Notes under the pieces: generated by a model
Told to the model about the DNA's origin: nothing
The model's input: the letters and a program-made list of their open reading frames with translations, nothing else
The model's database searches: none
Shown here: piece after piece, positions 22,431 to 34,690 of the stretch
Numbering within the stretch: the stretch's first letter is position 1
Layout of the letters: each line of letters starts with the position of its first letter
NCBI GenBank assembly: GCA_027886175.1
Contig: JAJNNQ010000075.1
Span: 37,044,501 to 37,108,500 of the forward strand
DNA from: Phylloscopus collybita
Lineage: Eukaryota; Chordata; Aves; Passeriformes; Phylloscopidae
Length of the DNA: 64,000 nucleotides
Reading direction: 5' to 3'
Position numbers and translations under genes: made by a program

Positions 22431-23779
22431 TTATGTTAGTTAGAATGATGACTTTCAAACACTCCTTATAGTGACTGATGATAATTATTGTTGTTTGTCC
22501 AACAAACTGACAGAGAGACCAAGGGAGGGCTTTGCTAAACTCAGTGATGTGCAACAAACACAGTATAATCCATGTCTTGCAGAATTAGGTTGTATAGAAG
22601 ACGTGGATAAAATACTTCGTGCTACACAAAATTGCCAGAAACAAAGAAATAATATGGATAAATATATGCATTAAAGTTCAGTGTTCCTTAAAAATAATTA
22701 CACCCATTGGCAGAACAGCACTGGCTAATAGAGGCTCCAGAGTATCCTTGATATCAAGTTGACATTGATGAATTTGTCAGTGGACCTTCATGGATGTACA
22801 ACAGGAGCTTGCCTTGAACTTCCTACACTGGAAAAGTAGGATATAAGCAGCTACATCAAAGTAAAGGCAATCTGCAGCTGTTCTATGTTTGCTGCTTACC
22901 CCAGGCTGAGGCATATCTGCTGTAAATCATCCCAGTTTCAGCAGAGCATCTGTTAGTGTTATGATAATGCAGAGTGGCAAAGAGCCAGCTCCAGTGTGTG
23001 TCACCTTCCAGACAGGAGTATATTTGCTGGTGGACATTTTCCATTTTGTTTCACTGATCTGGGTTGAACTGTGTTGCAACAGTGGCACACATGTAAAGGA
23101 AATGGTATACAGAGAGAGACTATTAAGCAAAACATAACTTTCTGCTATTCAGAGAGCTGGATGTAGGTCAAGAAACTATGAGAAATACAAGAGAAGACCC
23201 TGGTACATCTACTTTTGCTTCCCACACAGAATAAAACTCAGAAAACAGATTTTTATATTTTTCTGGCTGAGCATTCCAACAGCTTTGTTGCCTACTCACA
23301 AGGTATTAATAGTGGGCAATGCTGAGTTAAGCTATAGAGAATTGTGGTTATGATCTCAGCAAACTTCATCAGGTATAATCCATTTCCTGTAAACATGCAA
23401 GTTTTATTAAAGCATGCTTCCCTTACAACTTTTCTACATGTGTTTTAGTGAGACAGGAAGAAACACAAAAAAGTCTCTTGCCCTCCCCCCAACTGCACTG
23501 CCACTTCATCTACATGTTCACAAGCGTATGGTTCTTGGAAGGAGGCTCCCTCTCTAAGGAATAACTTGGAGCAGTATCTGTCAATACGTTGTAGTTGATG
23601 ACAATGTTAAACCCCGCTGTTGTATGTCTCCATCTTAATTTCACTTTCTCTAACCTATCTAGTAACCAGATATCCAGTATCCACCAGAGAGAGAGGAATT
23701 TGCCTTTTGATTTTGATGTTACCCATCATATGTCAGCCACACTGAACCAGGAAACACAGCAGCCAGGTAAGCCTTGAAG
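22431..23779. other. unique sequence, no gene recognised
   Basis: No supportable feature. Confidence 0.45.
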
Positions 23780-23990
23780 CTTTGTGCAGGTCAGATCTAT
23801 CTGCTCCCTTGGGATTATTTAATTCGCTTGTGGAATGAACTGCCACATGTGGCCTTTTGTCAGAGGATATTGATATATTTAATGGCCAATATAATGATGA
23901 GAATAAAGCTGTTTTGTTATCATGTAGTTTACAGGCTAGATACTTTTCCAGCATCCTCTTTGCTTTAGGGCTGTGGAAAAGATCACCAAA
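23780..23990 (+). mobile_element. possible ancient CR1 3' region
   Basis: The stretch CGCTTGTGGAATGAACTGCC followed by ACATGTGGCC, TATTTAATGGCC and the closing TTGCTTTAGGGCTGTGG resembles the old CR1 3' region pattern 'tgtggaactcactgccacagg ... tgcttcagggcataa'. The match is short and interrupted, so this is a weak call; an unrelated sequence is possible. Confidence 0.33.
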
Positions 23991-25422
23991 CATAAAATAT
24001 AAAGAGTAATATAATTGGTAATGTTCTGGAGCAACTGATATTTCATAGTTGCGCTCTTATTTTTGTCTTCCAAGAAACCTTTTTTAGTATATGATTGTCC
24101 ACTGGAATACCAGAAATGCCAGCTAAGAAAAATGCTCTTCTGGAGCTAATTAATTTTTCATACGAAGTAGTGCAAGTAAACTGAAAAGTGCCTTCCTTCT
24201 TGGTGAGCATTCATGTTACAAACTTGAGCAAACAGGTGTAGTTTTCTTTCTACTTAATTTTTGCCACAATGACCTCACTTAACCAAACTGCACTAGACTT
24301 GCAGGCTTATAAATCTTGACTACATCTCTAACTACACACAAGCTTATTGTACATGTATTTCAGACACTGTGCCTACTGCACTCCAAGCATCTCATAATTG
24401 GAATTATTTTCTAAGATCTTTTCTTCTATTATATCTGATAAATGAAAGATTAGATATTTTGCACATTCCTGGGGAAAAACTTTTTACTTTGAAGTTAAAA
24501 TCTTTAGAAAGTTGAGTAACGATGAAAAAAAAATAATAACAGCTAACCAAGATGAGGGAAAATAATTGAAATGCTAAACATCTGGTTTTGTCAGAAAATA
24601 GAGAAGTTACAACTAGAAAAAACTTCAGATATCTTATGATAATTACTATGAAAATCTGAACAGAAAAAGTCAGCAGAGTCAACTTTTCTGGGAACTTCAA
24701 ACACACTTTGAAGAAAGTCTGTTTTCATCCTTGATCTGAGCGAGAGGAAAATCTAGTAATTGAGTTTAAGATTAGAAATGAGCATTACATTTAAAAATGT
24801 TTAAGTGTGTAAACTGTCTCTAGGTGATGAAACTTCTTTGGTAATATAAAATGAGATTTTTTTTTTCTTTAATATGGTGTTTTCCTTTAACCTAGTCCAT
24901 AATGATTTCTGTTTAGTCTGCCCACATGGAATGGTTATATCATTATTCATGCCTCAGAAAAATAAAAATCAAGATAAAACAATTCCAATTTTTTTTTTTT
25001 CTGAAAGGCAAGGAATCACATTTGCAGCTCATCAGGGGTTCTTCCCTCCCCCATTTCTGTTTCTCTTCTTTTTCCAACATGAATCTTGTAAGCTGTATCC
25101 GTTTAAAATGTTTCAGGAAGTATCATCTTACCAACTAACAAAAAATGGTTCTCTCATCACTCACCCTTCTGTGGCATAAACTGTGGGGTTTTTTCCCTGA
25201 GAATTGCCGATGAAAAATCCTTTTGTTAATAAAAATTCCAAAATATAAAACTAGCTTGTTGGTATAAAAGTGCTGCTTGATATAAAGTTTTGATCCAAAA
25301 CTAGGATGCACCCTCCATAGTACCAAATATATACATACATCTTGGCAAGGCCAATTGTACATGAGGAAGAACATGTGGAAGAAAATAGAATTAATGCATA
25401 GGTAGTAAACTGCTAGATTCAT
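23991..25422. other. unique AT-rich sequence, nothing recognised
   Basis: AT-rich sequence with small A or T runs. Reading frames of 100-114 codons here are hydrophobic or Phe-rich by composition and carry no domain I recognise. Confidence 0.5.
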
Positions 25423-25485
25423 GAAAAAAAAAAACAAACCAAACGAAAGCAAAACAACCAACCAACCAACACAGCACACACACAG
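25423..25485. repeat. A/C-rich tract with ACCA units
   Basis: Poly(A) grading into CAAACC, (ACCA)n and a short CACACACACA stretch. It is a minor low-complexity tract. Confidence 0.85.
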
Positions 25486-25948
25486 TCCAACAAAAGAAGT
25501 TGAGAAGAAGCATCAAACATTCCACACCTCTGATGAACAGGCAGTGATTTGCTTCATTTTGCAGTGTCACCAGGAAATTCAGTGGGGTGGAATGGCTTCA
25601 AAAATGTACCCACACCACCCAGGGATGTATTGTTAAGAATGTGTTTACTTAGCAGGACAGGTATAGCAGAGGAGTGGCAATATTTTTTCCTATAACATCC
25701 TACAGGCCCACAATAAACCTGCCCCTCTGTCCAGTTTAGATAAGCACAGGAGCAGAACCATCTCCCCTCCTGTTGACATTGCCCATGACCTCCTGTGTGC
25801 CTGCACATGTGCCAGTGTCTCCTTGTCTCTAGTTTCCATGCAATCTTATATCTGTGTATGTTGCTCCCCCAACAATGGACATATTTTAAATTGTTTTATT
25901 CCCTTCTAACTTGGATTGTTTTCATATGTCACCAGTGGCCTTGCTGAT
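25486..25948. other. moderately G+C-rich sequence upstream of LTR
   Basis: No coding or RNA feature. Some of this could be an older LTR or flanking retroviral sequence (TGTTAAGAATGTG near 25631), but I cannot define ends. Confidence 0.35.
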
Positions 25949-26333
25949 TGTTGTAGGGCCCTAAATAGTAAGTTCATTTTGTTATTGTATTGCACTGGGT
26001 GGTTTGTCATATTTGCACACAAAAATATTTTTATTATATTTTGCACATGGTATGTTCTGTACTCCCCTCTGGGTTCCGGTGTTGGTATCCTCTAGCCTGT
26101 CCCTCCCTACGCCCCTCCCCCAGGTTGCTTCCCATTGGATGTGGTTCCTCCCCATTCCCCTCCCCTTTGTCCCTGGGTTTAAAATTCCCTACCATGAAGC
26201 ACCCACCCTCCTTTTCTCCTCCTGGAGTTTGTGTTCTACAATAAAGCTGTGGGCAGTGGTCCTGAGGAAGAAAAAGAGCCCCTTTTACCTTCTGTCCATT
26301 ATTGGGTTCACACACTGGGTCTGGAGCTAGCCA
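25949..26333 (+). mobile_element. endogenous retrovirus LTR, plus orientation
   Basis: The unit begins TGTTGTAGGGCCC and carries the parts of an LTR promoter in order: pyrimidine-rich C blocks (CCCCTCCCCC), a TATA-like TTTAAAA (26178-26184), CCATGAAGCACCCACCC around the expected start site, and a canonical AATAAA (26240-26245) followed by a GT-rich stretch. It then continues into about 85 bases of U5-like sequence ending near GAGCTAGCCA. I could not find a target duplication. TTTGACCCCAGGGAGTGG just downstream resembles the start of a retroviral primer-binding region, so this may be a 5' LTR with a stub of internal sequence. Frames read through it are not genes. Confidence 0.62.
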
Positions 26334-29300
26334 AGATTTGACCCCAGGGAGTGGAAACTACGATAAGTGATCATGTAGCCTTTCACCAATCTCTTTGACT
26401 TTCTCCATACCTAAACCCAAGCAACAGTTGCCACTCTCTGTTCTCTCACCCTCTGGCTTCCTGCCCCAAATGTGGTGCAAAAGCTGTGAACTCGGCAATA
26501 GCTGCCAAGGCATATTTTGTCTACTGCATTTCTAACTCATCTGAAATTAATCCAGTTGACTGAAGCTGGGCAAGAGCAGTAGAGATCGTGTATTTGAGGA
26601 CATAATTTCCAGGGCAGGCTTCATCCCAGGACAGGCTGATTCAGTGAGCAGGTGCAGTAATGTAAGGTCCTAAACCACCATAAGGCACCTACAAATGCTG
26701 TATGTGTGTTCTGCATTTATCTGTAGAAAAGGCTCAGTTTCCTTGCCTCCAACCTCCACAGTCATCTTGAGCTCTCACAATAAAATGATTTCTGTTGCAA
26801 CTGGAATTAGCTCTTCAGTGCAAGAGAACTTTTGACGGTGGAGGGAGACTCTTAGGGTAGTCTGGGTCTATGGGAATTGCATATTTGTGCAGTCCTTCAA
26901 AATGTTGGTGATAATGTGCAAAGGGAGAAACGAAACAGCAGGGAGAGACAACATCTGTTGATTAAATTCAAAGTTGAGGGCTTCTTTTTGGTATATTGCA
27001 TTGAATTAACATTTTGCTAATGTTAGCATACCTTATAATTTGTTCAGATACCTTCTGTTTTGGACTATCTTGATCCTAAAAAGGTGAAGTATATGGTGGT
27101 AAGAAGTGCAAATATACTACATTACAGGTACTCTTTTCCTATGTAGCTGCAGTATAAATTTATTTTGAATTTTGAAAGCCTGAAGACTTCTCAATGATTT
27201 GTAGAGAATGAGGGAAAATGAGGTCAATCTTTGGGTTTATTACTAATAATCTATTATGATTCTTTCTCCTTCCTTCTCATTTCTTCTCTTTGGCTTGCCA
27301 ATGTGGTAGATTTTTAGAAAAAAATCTTTTTTGACTTACAAATATTTTTATGTACACAAACACTTCTGTGACCATGCTGCCCTCATATTTCATGATTCAT
27401 TCCTCTAAAGCTTTTTCTTGCTTTACATCTCAACAATTTTGGTGTAGAAATAAAAGTAAAAAGAACAGTGTTTCTGTGGTCTATAAAATAGCGAGTTGTT
27501 GGAGAGCAGAAGATGATCCAATGGGATGGGTCAGAGTGGATCAAGTCACAAGTACTTAGCCCCACATCCTGTTCCAATATAGGAAGGAGAAAGAGATTGG
27601 TGTAGACAGATAGGATTCATTAATACACTTCAACCTTCTTAAACTTAGGGCTTTCAAATCTCAATGTTACTCATAACATATGTCTAATAACCCTAAAATC
27701 ATCCATTCTCTTCTGGAAGCTGTGTAAGCTTCTAAATCAAATCAAGTGAGAGAGTATTTTTTTATATGCTCCAATATCCAAGTGTACAAAAAAGCAAGCA
27801 AACAAGTGGGAAAAATACATAATAATTGAATAGTTACTTATAAAATATACAATACATAGTCATATACAATTTGAAAATAAGTCATAACATTTTTGCAAAA
27901 TCGGTTTACAAAATATTGATAAGAACCACCTGTGAATTTGTTTTACACAGTGTTCTTTTGGCTCTGATGCATCCACAGAAATTGTCCTATAATCTAAAAT
28001 TAGCACCTGTTGGTACTTAGGATTAACAAAGGAAACCTGAAACATGCCTTGTCTCAGCATTTTCAGAGATCTATATCTCAATAGTTACAGATGTAGTATA
28101 TAGAATTGTAAGCACAATGCATTCAGAGCCTGTACTATATGGAGCTGTCATTAATGAGAAATAAGGTAAAACCCAGTGCCTGCTCTACATAAATAGGACA
28201 TTAGAGATTTAATAATGTTACATATAGTGTGAGAAAATATCTGATAATAAGGGTGCCAATGAACAATTAATTTTAAAATCTTAAAGGGTCGATTCACAGA
28301 TCAACTGAAAATCTCAGCTCCTAAAAAACTCTTGTTTCTCTCCAGTTATAAAACTTTGGGACTTGAATGTCTCACATCTGTCACAGTCATTTGACTCAAT
28401 TAATGCATCCTTCTTTGGGACAGCACATAAGACATTGCCACACACCTCAGTGCTCAGGAACACAAGGAGCTCCTCACAAAAACAAATTTTACGGTACCTT
28501 ATCAGCTTCAATATTTTATTGTCCATGGTGTTGTTTAAAATACACTATCAGCTTGAAAATAACTTTATGTACTTATATGCCAGTACAAATCATAGTTGTT
28601 GTTGTTTTTGAAAATTACCGAAGCCTGGTACCGCTATGATTCCAGTTTTCTGCATGAGATTATATACCACAATATAAGGCTCCACTACTTTATCCTGGAG
28701 ACTTCCCACAAGTTTTCAAAAGCAAGCAGCATTAACCCTACAGTTTAAAAACAAAAACCTGAACCTATGGATAAAAATTTGGATGAGTGAGTTGACTCGA
28801 ATTACAGTAGTAGCCAAAAATATCTGAATGTGACGTTAGGAAACAAAAAACTCCTTTTAGCACATGCCAGCCATCTAATCACTGGTAATAATAAACCACA
28901 GGACCCATAAACTGTAAGAAATACAGAAAAAAATACCAGTTAGAGTGTCTTTCAGCTCTTTGAAGAATTTTTCTTGGTAAAAAGAGGGTAAAAAACTGTT
29001 AGACTACAATAAACCGCATCTCAGTAATGCTGGATAGTCCATAACTTAGTTAATAGCAAGATATATTGGCAAGCTGTTTTCTTGCACCAGCCTTCAAAGG
29101 ACTAAACCTCCTCAAAAGCGCCTTCCAAAGGAGACTTCTGTGTGTCCCCTGCTCCTCTCTTTTCTTCTTGGTGCACCAGCCACCCTTGTCCTACATGTAG
29201 GACAGTGAGTGCCTTTCTCAGAAACCTTAGAATTTCGCATTTTGAGGCTGAACTGTTTGGCCCTTTGTTTTCTCTCAGCCCACATCAAACTCATCTCTAC

Positions 29301-32300
29301 AGGGGAAAAAAGGAGATAATCAAAGAAGTGAATTGTGTTGTCTGGGCATTCAGCTTCACGTTCCTCTTCTGGTCCATTCAAGCTGTCTGTTTCAGGCAAG
29401 AATTTGAAGTGGTTCACATGTGCCAAACCTATTCATGGTGCAACTGCAACACAGTCTGATCTCTTTCTCAGTATTATCTCTTGATCTCGGCCCCTGTATT
29501 GTCTCCAGCTCAGAAGAGTGTAATTTTTCTGCTGACATTTTCATAGAAACTTGAGAGATTTTTAGATTCTGAATGTCCATTGCCAGTACACGAAAAAGGA
29601 GAATGTTGGCCTTGCAATGGGGAACATGACAAAAAGGCAAGCTATTTGTGAGTTTGTTGGGAGCTTCTGGTCAGGAAATTGTGTGTTTTGGGCCAACAAT
29701 TCTCTCTTTAAACTGAGAACATGGAAGGTGAGGCACTTGAAACAGAGTGCATGCGGAGTCTTTTAGGTAGGAAAATTGTGGGATTTTTACCGTTTGGTCA
29801 AGTGCTATTTTTAAAAGCTTTTTTTTTTTTTTTTTTAATTGAAAAGAAAGGAAATCTCTCTCTCGTGGAAATTTTTATGCTTATTTAGATTATTATAGGG
29901 TGCTGAATATATTAGGACTCTGTGCAAGAGTGTATTGGATTGACTTATGTTGTTTGGGCTAAACATACATTAGAACAATGCAGTAAAGTTATGTGAGTTT
30001 TTGTGGTAAAATTGCCTCATGTACACATATAGAAAGGGTATCTTAAATTGAAATTTGCTACAAATTGATTATGGTAAAAAATAAAAAGTAAATACGATAG
30101 TATATATGTCATATTATGCAAAATGAAGTAAAAACAAAATAAATTTCTATCTTTTGGCTCAGTACTTTGCCATATGCTGTCTGAAACCTGTTGAGATTTG
30201 AGATTTGACTGTTATGAGTCATATGAAGAGAAAATTAATTCACCAGAGACACTAACAAGGGGTTTGGCCCCGTATTGCTTAACTACAGCATCTATCTCTC
30301 CCAACTTTCTATGAAACTGCAGGTGATTCAAAACATTACATTAGGAATTATTGATTTCAGTAAATTAATTTTTCTTTGCTAAAACCAAGTATAAAATGAT
30401 TGTGTTAAATATACTCTACCTATTAGGAAAACCTGACGTTAATTTTGAACGCACAAAAATGGTTTTTCTAAGGACATGCATCAATATTTTATGCTATCTG
30501 ACTGTTTAAGATTCAAAGTATTTAGAACATCTCATCTGGCTTTTTCATTTACTAACCTCAAGATATAATAAACTTGTGTGTAATGAATTCTGAAAGCAAG
30601 GGTAGTATACAACTTTTGAAGTCCAGTGTACCGAAACAATAAGCTGCAAATTAAGATGTTAATAAATTTTTGAAGGAGATAAATCCAGAATATATGGCCT
30701 GGCTGAAGCCCATCCTCTTTGCTTTAACCAGTCATTATTTCTCAGTAGCAATTACTCAACGTGTTATTCTATACTGAGTGAATTCCAATCAATTACAAGT
30801 GATTGCATATCACTGTGCATCAATCAGAGGATAATTCTGGATTCAATGAGATGCAATGGGGGATGTCAATTATGTTTTGTTGATGTTCTTTGATTGCATA
30901 TTCTTTTGCAAATACTGTGGCACCTGAATTGTAGCATGCTGACTAACCTTGCTAAATCTGCATTTCACAGGTTGTGTCTAAAGTCATGAACATGAACATA
31001 AATAGTAAAATATCACCTTTACTGTGCATAAAAATTAGTAACGATACCAGGACATATTATGACAGATTGCACGAAGACATAGAGGGATGAAAGGGTCCAC
31101 TGGCCTATAATCTGAGGAAAAGGGAGGGAGATATCATTTTTGCTTTTTTTCTCCTTCTTTTTCCTTTAAATGATCTACAAGTCAGGTTTTTGGCTTATTT
31201 TTTGGCATCATCTGGCTCTATAAGCTTGTGAAGGCATTGTTTATACAAGTCTATCCTAAAGGAGTGTGTGTGTGTTGCTCATTGAAGCCTTACATGTGCA
31301 CTTGGTATCTACATTTCATATACTTAATCCCATGATGTTCATCAGTCAGTGTGCCAATGGAGGGTAGGCTCAGGCTATGCCAGTCTTATGGGAACAGCCC
31401 AAGCATTTTAGCCATAGCTCCTGACAAGGCAAGCCCTAAGTGAAGGAGGTGCTGCAGTCTTCTCTCACTCAACAACAGACTTAAGGGTGCTTGAGCTAAG
31501 CAGAGGCTACTTATGAGGCCAGGGAGAAGTACTACAGTGTGTACGTGCAGAGATGTTTCCTCATTATTTATTTTCTCCTCCAAATTCATTATTTTGAGGA
31601 CATGGAATAACAAGCTTAACCTAGAGAACTTCTTTCAGTTTTCTCTTAGCTTCCTTTGACTGGCTGAAATGGAAGCACAGACATGTTATAAGCTTACTGT
31701 TTTCATATGGCATGTGGGCAACAAAACTGCAGTCCAGAAGCACAAAGAGAAGAGCCATTATGTGCATTGATCCAGAGGGAAGTGAAGATAATCTGTGAGC
31801 TTGAATAGCAGTCACAGCAGAGTAAATTACCACTGTCTTTCGAATCATAACTGAAGGATAGAAGCAATGCATAGAACCCAGTGAGATCTACTTCAGTGCT
31901 TATTCAAAGAAAAACAACCTTGAATTGGTGCTGTACACTGAGAGTGCTCTTACAACCAAACTGATGGCTATCACCAAGTAACACTCAAATGAATATAACT
32001 TCCTTCTTACAGCAGGATTTATTCAGAAATTAGTCTTTTTAATGAGTTAATTTTGTGGGTTTTTTCTATTTGTGAAAAAATATTCACTATATAGAGAAAA
32101 GCCAAATCAAGTAGATTTTAGACTGAGAGAAAAGAAGAGGCATACAAAAAAGACTGACATGTCAAATGCTGGCATAAAATCTGTGCCTTTATATAGATTA
32201 AACATTCTGTAAAGAGACAGTAAATTACAAAATGAAATGGGAGATGAGGATGATCAGCAGATGTAAAGGCTTAAGTCCAGAGTGTTCCTAAAAACACAAA

Positions 32301-34494
32301 AATGACACCTTCTTGCCAGCACAGTTGGTACAGTTTGTACTTCTGTCATTCCGTATAGAGGAACATCACCATAGGCCTTTCCAGATGACTGAAACACAAA
32401 CAAATTATATAACGTAACGATGTAATATTAATGTGACATAAAGGTTAATGCAGGCAAAAAGAAGACCTCTTCAGATGACTGGTTTCCAAAAATTAATTTC
32501 ATGCTGAATAATGAGTAAGTCTAGTATTCTTACTCTCATTTCCACTGTGAAGGGATCTCATGCAACTTCAGGACCGAGGAGGAGATTTGGGACAGATACC
32601 CATGAGCAAATAATATCTCCAGCTACGAGGAGAACCCCCAATATTTCAGTCTCTAATCAATAACCTCTATGATGCACAAAAAGTAGGAAATAAAAATAGT
32701 AAAAACATACTGAAATTTCTGGCACAAGAAGCTTGGTATCAGCTTCTGCAGCTGTGGTTTACTGACCCTGAAGTCCTGAAATAAGCCAGTCTGGGAGATC
32801 ACTGCAGCACAGGCAAGAGCAAAGTGAGTTAAGCAAAAGTAAACCAGGCCTCTTAACTACGTGTTTGGAGCTGTCACTTCTGGCGTCTACAAAAGTTAAT
32901 TTATTTCTGCCAAAAATATTTCTGCCAAAAATATATCTTTTTGTGGGAAGACAGTCAGAATTGAGTAAGGAGAAGTTTTTGAGGGTCATTGAGGAACCTG
33001 TACTGAAACTATCTGCTGAATCAGTTCTGACATGCAATGTCTGAGCATTCTTAACTAAATGGCTTGTCATTCCCTCAAGCACTTGCTCTTTCCACCAGAG
33101 AAATATACAACACCAAAATCAAGAGTAAAAACTGAGACTTGCAAACCATTGTTTGCAGAAGTTTTTTGTGTTTGTAGGCAACCAGTTGCAAGCTTTTGAT
33201 TAGATCAAGCAGGTCTTGCATGTCTAGTAAATTACAGGATAGTTTGTTGCAGCTAATCTCCTTCCGCTTCATTTAGCATTTTGGGAAGTATCTTCAAGCT
33301 CTTTTTCTTATTTCAAGTTTTATGATAGATCCTTGAGCAGGCAACAGCTATGAAAGATGATTTTACAGCCATCTAAATATTGTCATGTATCCTATTTGCC
33401 CATGGAGCGTGTCTGCAGACTGTGCTAATTATGGCCTCCACAAAAGGTCCAAGGGGTATGATCTGGGAAAAATGCAATTAATCCTTCTGTTCTCTAGCAT
33501 AGTCCTTATCAGATTGGAGTAGTTTGCTTTTTTGGCATTGGACAGACAGAGAGTCCCTAGATAGAAGTGAAAGTTAGTGTTATAAAATGAATTAGAAAAA
33601 TCTAACGAACACTAGGTTCATCTCCATATTATAAAGAGACAAAAACAGCAGGGCAGGAAAGTTTTCCTCATTTGCCAGCAGTCAAACTGTGGCCAATTTG
33701 GATCCTCTTCTTCTCTGATGGAATCTCTACAGTCACATTTCAGGCTTAAAAATCACTTAATTTTTGTTTTGTAAATGCTTATTTGTGCCTTAAATGTGCT
33801 AAATGAAGCACTTTCAAAATAAGAGAAGATTTACAAGCCTTAGAGATAATCACAATGACTGGTGCCTTGCCCAGGAGAGCTGGAAATTCAAATGAGTTAT
33901 TGGAAACATCAGTTATTGGACATGACCAAAGAGAGTACAGCCGACGGAGTGACTCCAACTTCCTTGCATAATGGAAAACATTGTATAGCCAGTTCCAAAT
34001 GTGAAAGGATAAAAGAAAAAAAGTCACACTAGGCTCACAAGCATGTTAAAAACTGCTTACTTTGACTTTTGTGTTTCTGAAATGAAGCACTATACTAACA
34101 ACCAAAGGGTAAAAATCCCCACGTTCCTTTGAAAATAGCTCAAATTTTTTATGTGTGCTTGATCTAGGATGAAACTCCTCTGTGTTTGTGTGAAGACACG
34201 AGAACTATTTTCTCTGAAAAACAGAGGGCAAATTTAAAATGCATTTCCCCCAGGAGAAAAGGTCTCACTTATAAAAGAGAGTAGGATTTCCAACTTTTGA
34301 TCCCTATCATTCATATAAAAACTAAATAAATCAAAATCATTAACAAAACATGTCAAATTTTGTATTTTCAAGATAATATGATTTTCAGCAGATCTCTTAG
34401 CAGTACATTAAATGTATCATTTGTCCCTACCAGCCTCATGCTCCAGAAAACATAGTAACTGGTTCAAGCATCTTGTACGTCTTACATTTGAAAG
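26334..34494. other. unique AT-rich sequence, no gene recognised
   Basis: About 8 kb without a supportable gene or young repeat. It contains a T-run at about 29819-29836 and a 15-bp tandem duplication at 32903-32932. The stretch about 30690-30960 reads like conserved regulatory sequence (TAAT-type and octamer-like words), but that cannot be judged without an alignment. Confidence 0.45.
32903..32932. repeat. perfect 15-bp tandem duplication
   Basis: ATTTCTGCCAAAAAT occurs twice, end to end, with no mismatch. It is the second such 15-bp duplication in the window (the other is at 11900). Confidence 0.9.
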
Positions 34495-34690
34495 TATGAG
34501 CAGCATATAATTAAACAAGCGCCAATGTCAGCAGGGAAATCTCCATTGAAGTGAGGATCTGAACACACTAGCAGTTAATTTTGCAACTGTTCTCATGAAC
34601 AGAAGTGCTTCTGGTTATGCAAGCCTCAAAACTGCTTCTGTTCAAGTCACTGGGACTATTTGAACCATTGAAACCTCGTCAGAAATAGAA
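34495..34690. repeat. ancient amniote interspersed repeat, probable
   Basis: ATCTCCATTGAAGTGAGGAT, GTTCTCATGAACAG and CTGTTCAAGTCACTGGGACT are words typical of a very old amniote repeat family ('cattgaagtcaatgg', 'caagtcactgggactactc'). It is diverged, and no ends or orientation can be set. I leave the family unnamed. Confidence 0.38.

Noticed and set aside
25990..26330. Overlapping Pro/Ser-rich frames
   Set aside because: They lie inside the U3/R part of the LTR at 25949-26333.
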